10,902 nucleotides of DNA from Crocinitomicaceae bacterium. Lineage in GTDB: Bacteria > Bacteroidota > Bacteroidia > Flavobacteriales_D > Crocinitomicaceae. Made by a program: the position numbers and the translations under genes. Position 1 is the stretch's first letter. Every line of letters starts with the position of its first letter. The DNA lies in the NCBI GenBank assembly GCA_013215515.1, contig JABSPC010000512.1, positions 1 to 10,902 of the forward strand. The letters are read 5' to 3'. The notes under the pieces are model-generated. The model did no database searches. It was not told the DNA's origin and was given only the letters and a program-made list of their open reading frames with translations. Shown here in pieces: positions 1-6,736 of this stretch.

Positions 1-605
1 CTATAGAGTTTATCAAAATTGTATTGAAGATGAACCCCAGCCGTAGCTAATTCAGCATAATTGGGTGATCTAAACGCCTCAAAATTTTCAGCTGAATCTT
101 TCGTGCATCGGTTACCTCTGAACAATTTATAATCAAAATAGACAGCAACCTCTGTGATCAGGGATTTGCCATTTTCGTCTGTTGCAGCAGCGATTTCCAA
201 TGCAGTTATTAAATTTTCCTTTCCGTCCGTGCGAATTACACCTATTGGTAGTTGCGACCCGGTAAGAACCACTGGCTTTTGTAATCCATCAAACATAAAA
301 CTCAATGCTGATGCTGTAAATGCCATTGTATCCGAACCGTGTAAAACCACGAACCCATCGTATTGTAAATAATTTTCAAAGACCGTTTCAGCAATTTCCT
401 TCCAGCGCTCTATATTAATCTCTGAAGAATCTACTGGTTCATCAAAGCTTAAGCTGTCTACATCAATATTTAATCGATTGATCTCAGGTACATGATGCGA
501 TATGAGGTTAAAATCCACATTTGACAACTCTTCAGTTGCCGGATCTTTTATCATACCAATTGTACCTCCGGTATAGACTATAAGTACTTTAGGTTTTGCT
601 TCCAT
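1..605 (-). CDS. ansA: Type I L-asparaginase (partial, C-terminus beyond left edge)
   Basis: Hydrolyses L-asparagine to aspartate and ammonia. The 201 residues visible read from the ATG at 605 and the frame is open to the window edge. Seen in the sequence: TGGTIGM near residues 12-18 (T15 is the expected nucleophile), DSSEI around 59-63 (substrate-binding serine), HGSDTM at 89-94 (second catalytic threonine and aspartate), TGSQLP at 115-120, and FRGNRCTK at 162-169, whose lysine matches the catalytic lysine of the family. There is no signal peptide, so it should be the cytoplasmic type I enzyme; a full-length protein would be about 340 residues. It lies 73 bases downstream of tatD on the same strand. 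I saw no TAnnTTTG-type promoter in that gap, so it is probably co-transcribed with tatD. The recognition is confident; only the C-terminal third is unseen. Confidence 0.95.
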   Translation of the reverse strand, partial: MEAKPKVLIVYTGGTIGMIKDPATEELSNVDFNLISHHVPEINRLNIDVDSLSFDEPVDSSEINIERWKEIAETVFENYLQYDGFVVLHGSDTMAFTASALSFMFDGLQKPVVLTGSQLPIGVIRTDGKENLITALEIAAATDENGKSLITEVAVYFDYKLFRGNRCTKDSAENFEAFRSPNYAELATAGVHLQYNFDKLY

Positions 606-678
606 CAATTATACGTATCTATTTCAATAATCGTGTATCACTATGCGAATACTGTAGTAAGTTGTTGCTTTTATTGAT

Positions 679-1452
679 TTAAGTGCTCAAATTAAAAATT
701 TCAATCGCATTAATTGAGGTTCTTTCTTCGATTTCTTTGAGCGTTACACCATGAACATCGGCTAATTTTTCCGCTACATGCAAAATAAATGAGCTTTCAT
801 TGCGCTTTCCTCTATGAGGTACTGGAGGCAAATAAGGCGAATCCGTCTCTAAAATCAAGTGTTCCAAAGCGATTTCCTTGATTACCTCATCGATTTTGGC
901 ATTTTTGTAAGTCAAGACTCCACCGATACCTAGTTTAAATCCGCCGTAATCTAAAATGTGATTGGCCTGATCTAAGGTTCCAGTGAAACAATGAAACACT
1001 CCTCGGAGGGAGACATCATTAATCTCGTCTACAATTTCAAAGATTTCATCAAAAGCATCACGCGCGTGAATTACAATAGGCAAATTAAGCTCTTTGGCCC
1101 ATTCGACTTGCATTCTAAACGATTTCTTTTGGGCTTCGATAAATGTTTTGTCCCAATAAAGGTCCATTCCAATTTCACCAACCGCGCAATACGACCTGCT
1201 AAACAAATTTGATTTTACAATCTCTAAATCCGATTCCCAATTTTCACCAATGGAGCCTGGGTGCAAGCCCATCATGCTAACACAATTATCTGGGTACTTC
1301 TTCACGAGGTTGTGCATTCTGTCTATTGATTCAATATCAATATTGGGCAGCAAAAATTTTTCAACCCCAGCATCTAATGATCGTTGAATCACAGCGTCGA
1401 TGTCCTCATCAAACGCGTGGACGAAAAGGTGTGTGTGCGTATCTATAAACAT
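679..1452 (-). CDS. tatD: TatD family metal-dependent hydrolase (DNase)
   Basis: A 257-residue TIM-barrel metal-dependent hydrolase of the TatD/YcfH family; characterised members are 3'-5' DNases or act in nucleic-acid quality control. All expected metal ligands are visible: DTHTH at residues 4-8 (H6, H8), GEIGMD with E93, VIHARD with H129, FHCFTG with H154, and ETDSPYLPP with D204. The length is normal for the family and the protein has no signal peptide, so it is cytoplasmic. The ATG at 1452 starts just two bases after the stop of the outer-membrane protein gene, which implies one transcript and possibly translational coupling; ansA follows it. The TatD-asparaginase pairing is, to my recollection, common in Bacteroidota. 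The exact substrate cannot be told from sequence. Confidence 0.95.
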   Translation of the reverse strand: MFIDTHTHLFVHAFDEDIDAVIQRSLDAGVEKFLLPNIDIESIDRMHNLVKKYPDNCVSMMGLHPGSIGENWESDLEIVKSNLFSRSYCAVGEIGMDLYWDKTFIEAQKKSFRMQVEWAKELNLPIVIHARDAFDEIFEIVDEINDVSLRGVFHCFTGTLDQANHILDYGGFKLGIGGVLTYKNAKIDEVIKEIALEHLILETDSPYLPPVPHRGKRNESSFILHVAEKLADVHGVTLKEIEERTSINAIEIFNLST

Positions 1453-1454
1453 TA

Positions 1455-2201
1455 TTAGAAAAGAGAAATACTGATTCCAGCTTGAACTTGATTGAGCTGA
1501 ACACTGGATTCGTTCTTAAATATTTTATTGAAATTGTAACTGGCAAAAAGGGCCCAGTTTCGCAATCCAATTCTTACATGCGCCGAGTAAAGCAATTTAC
1601 TATTGTCTGCGAAACCATATGACTTACTTATCGATCGTTTACCATTGACAGTTCCAACTTGTTTCGAGAATGCATTGACTTGATAGCCTATCTTCCCTCC
1701 AATGTGAAACTTAAAATGTTTCCATCCTTCATTTCGGAACCTCAACTCCAAAGGTATTGAAAAACTATTTCCACCAAAAACACTTTTTGTATACGTATCC
1801 GTTGGTGTTTTAGGAGCATATATTGTTGTTCCTGCTGTATAATCTTTTATTAAATTATTGTTGTGTCGGATGTTGGTGTATTGATGCGAAACACCTACTC
1901 CAAGGGCTACTTTATTCCCTTTTGCCAATGGGATATCGAACATAAAATTCGTGTTCAGTCCAATTGAAGCCCAATGATTTTGAAATAATTTCGAATCACC
2001 ATTCCAATCATTGTACGTCAAATCAAAAATCAAGCGATCGTATTTACGAACTTTGTCTTCTTTGGCAGGTCGAAGTCCTGTATAAAACCACATAAATCCA
2101 GCTTTAAACTGAGATATAGGTCCATCCACTTTACTATCGTATTGGGAGTGTCCAACATTGACCAGCAATGCAAATCCAATAAACAACAACACTTTATTCA
2201 T
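1455..2201 (-). CDS. Outer-membrane beta-barrel protein, function unknown
   Basis: A 248-residue protein with a signal peptide at residues 1-20 ending in GHSQ, followed by alternating hydrophobic/polar stretches rich in aromatic residues and glycine, and a final strand ending in a C-terminal phenylalanine (ISISLF). This is the pattern of a small outer-membrane barrel that would be handled by the Bam machinery. Segments such as residues 164-174 and 206-224 look like amphipathic strands. I do not recognise a specific family; it could be grouped with generic PorT-like or outer-membrane beta-barrel domain proteins. Its start ATG overlaps the galE stop by 8 bases (2194-2201) and its stop lies 2 bases before tatD, so it is firmly embedded in the galE-tatD-ansA transcription unit. 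No catalytic motif was seen. Confidence 0.85.
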   Translation of the reverse strand: MNKVLLFIGFALLVNVGHSQYDSKVDGPISQFKAGFMWFYTGLRPAKEDKVRKYDRLIFDLTYNDWNGDSKLFQNHWASIGLNTNFMFDIPLAKGNKVALGVGVSHQYTNIRHNNNLIKDYTAGTTIYAPKTPTDTYTKSVFGGNSFSIPLELRFRNEGWKHFKFHIGGKIGYQVNAFSKQVGTVNGKRSISKSYGFADNSKLLYSAHVRIGLRNWALFASYNFNKIFKNESSVQLNQVQAGISISLF

Positions 2202-3222
2202 TCCCTAGTTTTTTCTGCCAATTCCACGCGTCAGTAATTGCATCTTCAATAGTACGTTCCGCACTCCATGATATCAATTCTTGCGCTTTTGAAGTATCGG
2301 CATAAATTTGTTCAATATCACCCTCTCTTCTTGGTCCAAATTTCCATTTAAGCGATTCATTGGAAATTTTCTCGAAAATATGAATAATTTCTAAGACGCT
2401 TGATCCGTTTCCCGTACCAACATTGATTGTTTCCAATTTTGGTCCATCCAAATTATTCAACCACTCATATCCTTTAATATGAGCTTCAGCCAAATCAACA
2501 ACGTGAAAATAATCTCGAATGCAAGTCCCGTCTTCCGTACTGTAGTCGTTACCAAAGACAATCAGTTCATTTAAAATTCCCGCGGCTGTTTGATTAATAA
2601 AAGGGATCAAGTTATTTGGTTTTCCAATAGGCAATTCACCAATTTCTGCAGATGGATGCGCTCCTACCGGGTTAAAATACCTCAAGTTTAGCAATCGTAT
2701 TGGGCTTCCTGACTTATGTACGTCAGAAATAATTCTCTCACACATTTGCTTAGTAGCGCCGTAAGGAGAACTTGCTTCTTGCGTTTCTGTCAATTCAGTA
2801 ACAACTTTAATGTCCTTCGGCTCACCATAAACCGTACATGAAGAAGAAAACACAAAATTTAGCCCGTTAAACTCTTCAGCTAATTCTAAACAATTCAAAA
2901 GACCATCGATGTTATTTCTATAATACGCTAATGGCTTATCCACAGATTCATTAACGGCTTTGTAGGCTGCAAAATGTATAATCCCTGAAAACGAAAATTC
3001 TTCGAAAACGGCTTTTAATTGTTTCTTATTCGTAACATCTACTACGCGCAGTAATGCCTCCTTACCGGTAATAGATTTAATGCCATCTAGAACTTTCGGG
3101 TCTGAGTTTCTAAAATCATCTACGATGACAGGATTAAATCCTTTATTTATCAATTCAACAACCGTATGCGAACCAATATACCCGGCACCTCCTGTAACAA
3201 GAATATTTCTATTTTTTTTCAT
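2194..3222 (-). CDS. galE: UDP-glucose 4-epimerase
   Basis: Interconverts UDP-glucose and UDP-galactose with tightly bound NAD, supplying sugar nucleotides for the Leloir pathway and surface polysaccharides. The 342 residues match the usual GalE length. Visible features of the extended short-chain dehydrogenase fold are GGAGYIG at residues 11-17 (NAD binding), DDF near 35-37, HFAAYKAV at 83-90, SSSCTVYG at 126-133, the catalytic pair Y154 and K158 in SSPYGATKQ, and NLRYFNPVGAHPS at 169-181. The C-terminal CIRDYFHVVDLAEAH segment is also typical. The start ATG at 3222 is the first gene of a four-gene minus-strand unit, divergent from a small plus-strand membrane protein 38 bases away. The family is certain; preference for N-acetylated sugars cannot be excluded. 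Confidence 0.95.
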   Translation of the reverse strand: MKKNRNILVTGGAGYIGSHTVVELINKGFNPVIVDDFRNSDPKVLDGIKSITGKEALLRVVDVTNKKQLKAVFEEFSFSGIIHFAAYKAVNESVDKPLAYYRNNIDGLLNCLELAEEFNGLNFVFSSSCTVYGEPKDIKVVTELTETQEASSPYGATKQMCERIISDVHKSGSPIRLLNLRYFNPVGAHPSAEIGELPIGKPNNLIPFINQTAAGILNELIVFGNDYSTEDGTCIRDYFHVVDLAEAHIKGYEWLNNLDGPKLETINVGTGNGSSVLEIIHIFEKISNESLKWKFGPRREGDIEQIYADTSKAQELISWSAERTIEDAITDAWNWQKKLGNE

Positions 3223-3228
3223 TGTTTC

Positions 3229-3236
3229 TAAAGGTA
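3229..3236 (-). promoter_or_regulatory. Weak -7-like element upstream of galE
   Basis: On the minus strand this reads TACCTTTA, one base off the Bacteroidota -7 consensus TAnnTTTG, only six bases before the galE ATG. If used, the leader would be extremely short or absent. No matching -33 TTG was found at the usual 17-23 base spacing, so this is tentative. Confidence 0.25.
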
Positions 3237-3260
3237 AAAGAAATGATTTAAATTCGCCCT

Positions 3261-3458
3261 ATGGATGACAAACCAAAAATTGATCTAAAACAACATGTAG
3301 CAAAGCGCGTTTCGCGTATGTATATGCTTAAGATCATCTTTTACATCCTCTTACTAACGGGTATTCTTATCTACTATTTTAACCACAATGAAAATAAAGC
3401 TGAGAAAAAAGAGGTAAAGGACGTTAAGGAAATTAACAACATAACTATTGAGGAATAA
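3261..3458 (+). CDS. Small single-pass membrane protein, unknown function
   Basis: A 65-residue open frame with a basic N-terminal region (residues 1-22, several K and R), one hydrophobic membrane segment at about residues 23-40 (rich in I, L, Y and F), and a strongly charged K/E tail. The positive-inside rule would put the N-terminus in the cytoplasm and the charged tail in the periplasm. Support for it being real: it does not overlap another gene, it fills the space next to divergent galE, and its stop is followed six bases later by a hairpin terminator. I do not recognise a family. Against it: it is short and has no convincing promoter or ribosome-binding site, although the latter is normal in this phylum. 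Confidence 0.6.
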   Translation: MDDKPKIDLKQHVAKRVSRMYMLKIIFYILLLTGILIYYFNHNENKAEKKEVKDVKEINNITIEE

Positions 3459-3490
3459 AAAAAACGTCTCGGTTAAACCAAGACGCTTTC
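3457..3490. terminator. Bidirectional hairpin terminator
   Basis: CGTCT at 3465-3469 pairs with AGACG at 3481-3485, and inside it GGTT pairs with AACC (3471-3479) after one mismatch. An A-run at 3457-3464 gives a U-tract for minus-strand transcripts (lipoprotein gene ending at 3513); the plus-strand side has only a short T-run (3487-3489). It sits between two convergent genes and probably serves both, more strongly for the minus strand. Confidence 0.75.
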
Positions 3491-3512
3491 ATATTAAATA
3501 AGATAATATCTA

Positions 3513-4052
3513 TTATATTTTTATTCCTTTAACAATACGATCTTTCTTTTTCGTCTTGTGTAATTTTTTCTTCAATACCATAAGATAAGCTGACCCACCT
3601 TCCTTGGCAACATAATAAGTTTGGTTTCCATACTGGATTTTACCTCCTTTTTTAGGGTCTACCTTCCAATCTGCCAGGATAAAGAATTTCCCTTTTGGTT
3701 GCCCAGCTCGTGTGGTGAAATGCAAAACCTTTTGTGGCCCAATTTCAAATCGAACAACAATTTCTTCGTTTTCACCGAATTCTTCAAAAACCCCATAAGT
3801 TCCGATTGGAATTGTAACAATTTCCTCTTCGCTGCTAGAATTACTAACTAGAACTCCTGAATCATCAGTTCCTTGATTTCCAGAAGAGCTACTTCTGACA
3901 AGCTTAACAGTTGTTGATACCATGAATTGAACTTTTTTCACTTTCGCTTCTGATTCTAATCCAAACTCCTCCCTAACTGCACTAGTATATGCTATTTGGG
4001 TTCCACAGCTCGCTAGCAAGATGCCCACAAATAAGATTAATAAGTATTTCAT
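3513..4052 (-). CDS. Lipoprotein with lysine-rich C-terminus, unknown function
   Basis: A 179-residue protein from the ATG at 4052. It begins with a lipoprotein signal peptide whose lipobox LASC places the lipidated cysteine at residue 16. A serine-rich, low-complexity linker lies at about residues 54-76, followed by a mixed hydrophobic/charged region that looks like a small beta-rich domain (about 77-160) and a lysine-rich tail (KKKLHKTKKKDR). The same frame can be extended to a TTG at 4070, but that codon lies inside a perfect TAnnTTTG -7 element, so the ATG at 4052 is preferred. I do not recognise a family. It is divergent from the metallo-hydrolase gene and ends at the terminator shared with the small membrane protein. 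It is probably membrane-anchored in the periplasm or outer membrane. Confidence 0.8.
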   Translation of the reverse strand: MKYLLILFVGILLASCGTQIAYTSAVREEFGLESEAKVKKVQFMVSTTVKLVRSSSSGNQGTDDSGVLVSNSSSEEEIVTIPIGTYGVFEEFGENEEIVVRFEIGPQKVLHFTTRAGQPKGKFFILADWKVDPKKGGKIQYGNQTYYVAKEGGSAYLMVLKKKLHKTKKKDRIVKGIKI

Positions 4053-4067
4053 AATTGTAATTTTTGT

Positions 4068-4075
4068 CAAATATA
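4068..4075 (-). promoter_or_regulatory. Bacteroidota-type -7 promoter element
   Basis: On the minus strand this reads TATATTTG, an exact match to the Bacteroidota TAnnTTTG -7 consensus, 15 bases upstream of the lipoprotein ATG at 4052. Transcription would begin at about 4061, leaving a leader of about 10 bases. No good -33 TTG was found at the normal distance (the nearest leaves only 14 bases). Confidence 0.6.
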
Positions 4076-4129
4076 ATAAAGCTACAAATCAAAAACGATG
4101 CCTTTGTGTGTTGATTTCCAAAATCATCC

Positions 4130-4137
4130 TATTTTTA
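4130..4137 (+). promoter_or_regulatory. Possible -7 element for the metallo-hydrolase/glycosyltransferase pair
   Basis: TATTTTTA is one base from the TAnnTTTG consensus, 18 bases before the ATG at 4156. TTTG at 4103-4106 lies 23 bases upstream and could be the -33 element. The spacing is at the edge of the usual range, so this is tentative. Confidence 0.35.
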
Positions 4138-4155
4138 CATCAAATTATCCTAAGT

Positions 4156-4800
4156 ATGGGCATTTCTGTTGTCAAATTTACATTCGGTCCTTTTCAAGAA
4201 AACACTTATGTTGTGCACGATGGTGAAGCATGTGTTATAATTGACCCTGGATGTTCGAATCGATCGGAGGAGCAAGAACTCGTTTCTTTTGTTTCAAATA
4301 ACAATTTAACACCAAATGCGATATTGCTCACACATGGACACATAGATCATATTTTCGGCTGTGATTTCATTCAACGGCATTATGAAATTGATTGTTATAT
4401 GAATGAAACCGATATTTCTACATTTGAAATGGCAGAGCGTTCAGCGCAGATGTATGGAATCCCTGGGTTCACACAACCGCCCATTCCTAATAAATTATTG
4501 AGAGGTGATGAAACCTTGACCTTTGGCGAGATGACATTCGAAGTAATCTTTACTCCAGGTCATTGTGTTGGCCATGTCGTTTTTTACGATCGTGAGAATT
4601 CGTTTGTGATTAATGGAGACGTAATTATGAAGGGAAGCTTTGGCCGATTTGATTTACCCGGTGGAGATCTGAACACTTTAAAACATACGATCCTCAATAC
4701 GATGTTTAGTTTGCCAGAGGATACTTTGGTTTATAGCGGGCATGGTCCAGAGACAACAATTGGTGATGAAAAGCTTTCGAACCCTATACGCCAATATTAG
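4156..4800 (+). CDS. MBL-fold metallo-hydrolase (glyoxalase II-like)
   Basis: A 214-residue metallo-beta-lactamase-fold hydrolase resembling hydroxyacylglutathione hydrolase-like proteins. All ligands for two metals are present: THGHIDH at residues 59-65 (H60, H62, D64, H65), PGHCVGH with H136, NGD with D155, and SGHGPET with H196. GSFGRFDLPGG at 160-170 is typical of the short YcbL-like members. Compared with human-type glyoxalase II it lacks the extra C-terminal substrate-binding domain, so a general thioester or lactone hydrolase role is as likely as glyoxalase II. The start at 4156 was chosen because FTFGPFQENTY right after it is the normal family N-terminus; an in-frame extension back to 4021 encodes unrelated sequence overlapping the divergent lipoprotein gene. 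The stop is five bases before the glycosyltransferase ATG, implying an operon. Confidence 0.92.
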   Translation: MGISVVKFTFGPFQENTYVVHDGEACVIIDPGCSNRSEEQELVSFVSNNNLTPNAILLTHGHIDHIFGCDFIQRHYEIDCYMNETDISTFEMAERSAQMYGIPGFTQPPIPNKLLRGDETLTFGEMTFEVIFTPGHCVGHVVFYDRENSFVINGDVIMKGSFGRFDLPGGDLNTLKHTILNTMFSLPEDTLVYSGHGPETTIGDEKLSNPIRQY

Positions 4801-4805
4801 AAAAG

Positions 4806-5930
4806 ATGCGGATTGCAATCAATACACGGTTTTTACTTTCTCATAAGATGGAAGGCTTCGGCTGGTACACGTTTGAAATTGTGAAGCGTTTGGTTGAAAA
4901 TCATCCTGAGCACGAGTTCATATTGTTTTTTGATAGAAAATATGATCCGAAATTCGTTTTTGGGAAAAACGCCTTCCCTGTTGTAATTTCACCTCAAGCG
5001 CGGCATCCAATCCTGTTCAACATCTGGTTTAATTATTCAATCAAACGTGCTTTAAAAAAGTACAATGCTGATTTGTTCTTTTCCCCAGACGGTTATCTTT
5101 CATTAACGTCAGATATTAAGCAAATTGGTGTAATTCACGATTTAAATTTTGAGCATCACCCTGAGGATATGAAACCCGTGATGCGGAAATATTATTTGAA
5201 AAACTTTCCGAAATTCGCAAAGTTAGCAGATCACATCATCACTGTATCAGAGCATTCGAAACAAGACATCTGCACAAAATACTCCCTTTCGCAAGAAAAG
5301 GTTACTGCGATCTGGAATGGAGCATCTCCTGTTTTTCAACCCATTGATGAGATTACTGCAAACGATATTCGCGTGAAATATTCAGATAGCAAACCTTACT
5401 TTCTTTTTGTAGGTGCCATTCATCCACGGAAAAATTTGCAACGGTTAATTCCAGCGTTTGAAAAATTCAAATTAAACAATCCTGATTCAGATTTTCAATT
5501 GGTTATCGTTGGGACCGAGCTTTGGAGTAATTCAGGAGTAAATATTGAAATTGACACATCCGTTAAAGAGCAAATTCACTTTACAGGCCATTTGCCTCTT
5601 GAGCAATTGGCGCAAGTAATTGCCAGTGCTACAGTATTTACATTCGTCCCTTACTTTGAGGGGTTTGGAATTCCTTTGGTTGAGGCTATGAAATGTGGAA
5701 CTCCAATTTTATCAGGTGACAAAACATCATTGCCTGAAGTTGCTGGCGACGCTGCGTTGTATTGCGATCCTTTTAATGTGGATGACATCTCTGAAAAGCT
5801 AACTACGATTGCATTGGACGAAAACCTGCGTTTAGAACTTTCTAAAAAGGGGCTAGAACGTTCGAAACTATTTTCCTGGGATAAGTCTGCTGAAAGCGTT
5901 TGGGAAATACTGGAAAATCATTTAAAGTAA
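4806..5930 (+). CDS. Glycosyltransferase family 4 (group 1)
   Basis: A 374-residue GT-B fold glycosyltransferase that would transfer a sugar from a nucleotide donor to a polysaccharide, O-antigen or lipid acceptor at the cytoplasmic face of the membrane. The N-terminal half holds GFGWYTFEI (residues 17-25) and VIHDLNFE (109-116); the C-terminal donor-binding domain shows FVGAIHPRKNL (201-211) and the retaining-type EX7E motif at E285 and E293 in EGFGIPLVEAM, followed by GTPILSGDKTSLPEVAGDAA. The length and motif order match mannosyl/rhamnosyl-transferase-like GT4 enzymes. It has no membrane segment. It follows the MBL hydrolase gene after five bases. Donor and acceptor cannot be deduced. Its last 13 bases overlap the possible tail of the opposing methyltransferase-like gene. 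Confidence 0.93.
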   Translation: MRIAINTRFLLSHKMEGFGWYTFEIVKRLVENHPEHEFILFFDRKYDPKFVFGKNAFPVVISPQARHPILFNIWFNYSIKRALKKYNADLFFSPDGYLSLTSDIKQIGVIHDLNFEHHPEDMKPVMRKYYLKNFPKFAKLADHIITVSEHSKQDICTKYSLSQEKVTAIWNGASPVFQPIDEITANDIRVKYSDSKPYFLFVGAIHPRKNLQRLIPAFEKFKLNNPDSDFQLVIVGTELWSNSGVNIEIDTSVKEQIHFTGHLPLEQLAQVIASATVFTFVPYFEGFGIPLVEAMKCGTPILSGDKTSLPEVAGDAALYCDPFNVDDISEKLTTIALDENLRLELSKKGLERSKLFSWDKSAESVWEILENHLK

Positions 5931-6061
5931 ACCCTATAAAATCTAACAGTGGTCACTTCCCGTTCCCAATCAAAAGCTAACTCTTTTTCTTGTGAATGAT
6001 GCACATTATAGAATGCTTCTTGTTGGTTCTGTAATGCAATTCTATTCTTTCTATATTTTCT
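5918..6061 (-). pseudogene. Probable out-of-frame C-terminal tail of the methyltransferase-like gene
   Basis: Immediately after the in-frame stop of the upstream methyltransferase-like gene, the +1 frame is open for 47 codons to a TGA at 5918-5920. A single-base shift in the A-run at 6056-6059 would join the two parts. The encoded tail looks like real protein (ALQNQQEAFYNVHHSQEKEL, then TTVRFYRVYFK at the end), and the last residues resemble the closing strand I expect in TylF-like methyltransferases (FY followed by hydrophobics and a lysine). It runs 13 bases into the end of the glycosyltransferase gene. The -1 frame of the same stretch is also open for a shorter distance (to about 5978), so which frame was ancestral is not certain. 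Confidence 0.5.
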
Positions 6062-6602
6062 TGTTCATTTTCCGCTCGGCCTCCTCAACATGCTTGAACA
6101 AATGCCCAAGACTCACTTGCTGGTGATCCATTGCACGGCCTCCATCATCCAAAATAATGTTGAAATGACCACCGCTAGTATCAATGAAACGATCTAAATC
6201 CCCTCGATTGGATTGATCAGCTACAAAGGTCATAATATCAGTCCCCATGCTCTTTTCAGAATAATCTCTGATGTCAATTCCAAAAATCTTAGCATCATTA
6301 AAATAATCATTCCACATAAGGTGTGAGACGCCATTTAAAATCTCTATTTCAAAAAATCGCATTAATGAATCGCGCAATGGCGAAAACACCTGGTCGTACG
6401 TTTCGATAAAGTTGTGTTGATTAGCGCATTTATTCGTTGAAAATTCCTCGCACATATCCAATAGAGAGGCCCAACGAACAACCGAATCTTGAACAACTGT
6501 CGTATCGTCAACTTGTGTAAGTAAAGATTGATTTATTGACTCTTGTGCAACTAAAACAGTAGTTGTCAACATTCCTATGAGTACGGCTGTTATATATTTC
6601 AT
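6051..6602 (-). CDS. Signal-peptide-bearing, degenerate TylF/MycE-like methyltransferase domain protein (possibly broken)
   Basis: A 183-residue frame from the ATG at 6602 (in-frame starts also at 6614 and 6632). It opens with a signal peptide of about 20 residues ending in VLVAQ. From about residue 45 it resembles the class I SAM-dependent methyltransferases of the TylF/MycE type: EEFSTNKCANQHNF and YDQVFSPLRD, then FFEIEILNGVS (motif I), MWNDYF, KIFGIDI, FVADQSN and FNIILDDGGRAMDHQ (metal/SAM region), LFKHVE. Odd points: the first glycine of motif I is E, the domain stops before the expected GGxYxIED stretch, and the frame ends early, with a further open frame behind it. SAM is not expected in the periplasm, so an active exported enzyme is doubtful. 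It may be a pseudogene, a sequencing frameshift, or a repurposed fold. It is convergent with the glycosyltransferase gene. Confidence 0.65.
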   Translation of the reverse strand: MKYITAVLIGMLTTTVLVAQESINQSLLTQVDDTTVVQDSVVRWASLLDMCEEFSTNKCANQHNFIETYDQVFSPLRDSLMRFFEIEILNGVSHLMWNDYFNDAKIFGIDIRDYSEKSMGTDIMTFVADQSNRGDLDRFIDTSGGHFNIILDDGGRAMDHQQVSLGHLFKHVEEAERKMNKKI

Positions 6603-6666
6603 CAAACTTGTCATCGGATCCACTTTTCGCATTTATCAACTGAATTTTGAGCATCACTGGGTTCAT

Positions 6667-6674
6667 TAAATCTA
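6667..6674 (-). promoter_or_regulatory. Possible -7 element for the methyltransferase-like gene
   Basis: On the minus strand this reads TAGATTTA, one base from TAnnTTTG, 34 bases before the first possible ATG (6632). There is no clear -33 TTG at the right spacing. Confidence 0.25.
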
Positions 6675-6689
6675 TTTAGCGAAAATCCA

Positions 6690-6720
6690 GAGCTAAAAAT
6701 AAGTTAACTCCGGAGTTTAC
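6690..6720 (-). terminator. Palindromic hairpin, probable terminator for minus-strand transcripts
   Basis: AACTCCGGAGTT at 6706-6717 is a perfect 12-base palindrome, extended to 18 bases (6703-6720) with one mismatch pair. On the minus strand it is followed by TTATTTTTA, giving a U-rich tail. It lies 17 bases past the stop of the orphan sorting-domain frame and would end transcripts from the T9SS protein gene. Confidence 0.5.
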
Positions 6721-6736
6721 AGAATTCAAATCTTGT

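Noticed and set aside
154..372. 72-codon plus-strand frame
   Set aside because: It is antisense to asparaginase, whose motifs are unambiguous.
991..1212. 73-codon plus-strand frame inside tatD
   Set aside because: It is antisense to a gene with complete catalytic motifs.
4021..4155. N-terminal extension of the metallo-hydrolase from an ATG at 4021
   Set aside because: It would overlap the divergent lipoprotein gene and its promoter, and the family's normal N-terminus begins at 4156.
5948..5957. AGTG/CACT inverted repeat as a terminator after the glycosyltransferase
   Set aside because: The loop would be only two bases and there is no T-run after it.
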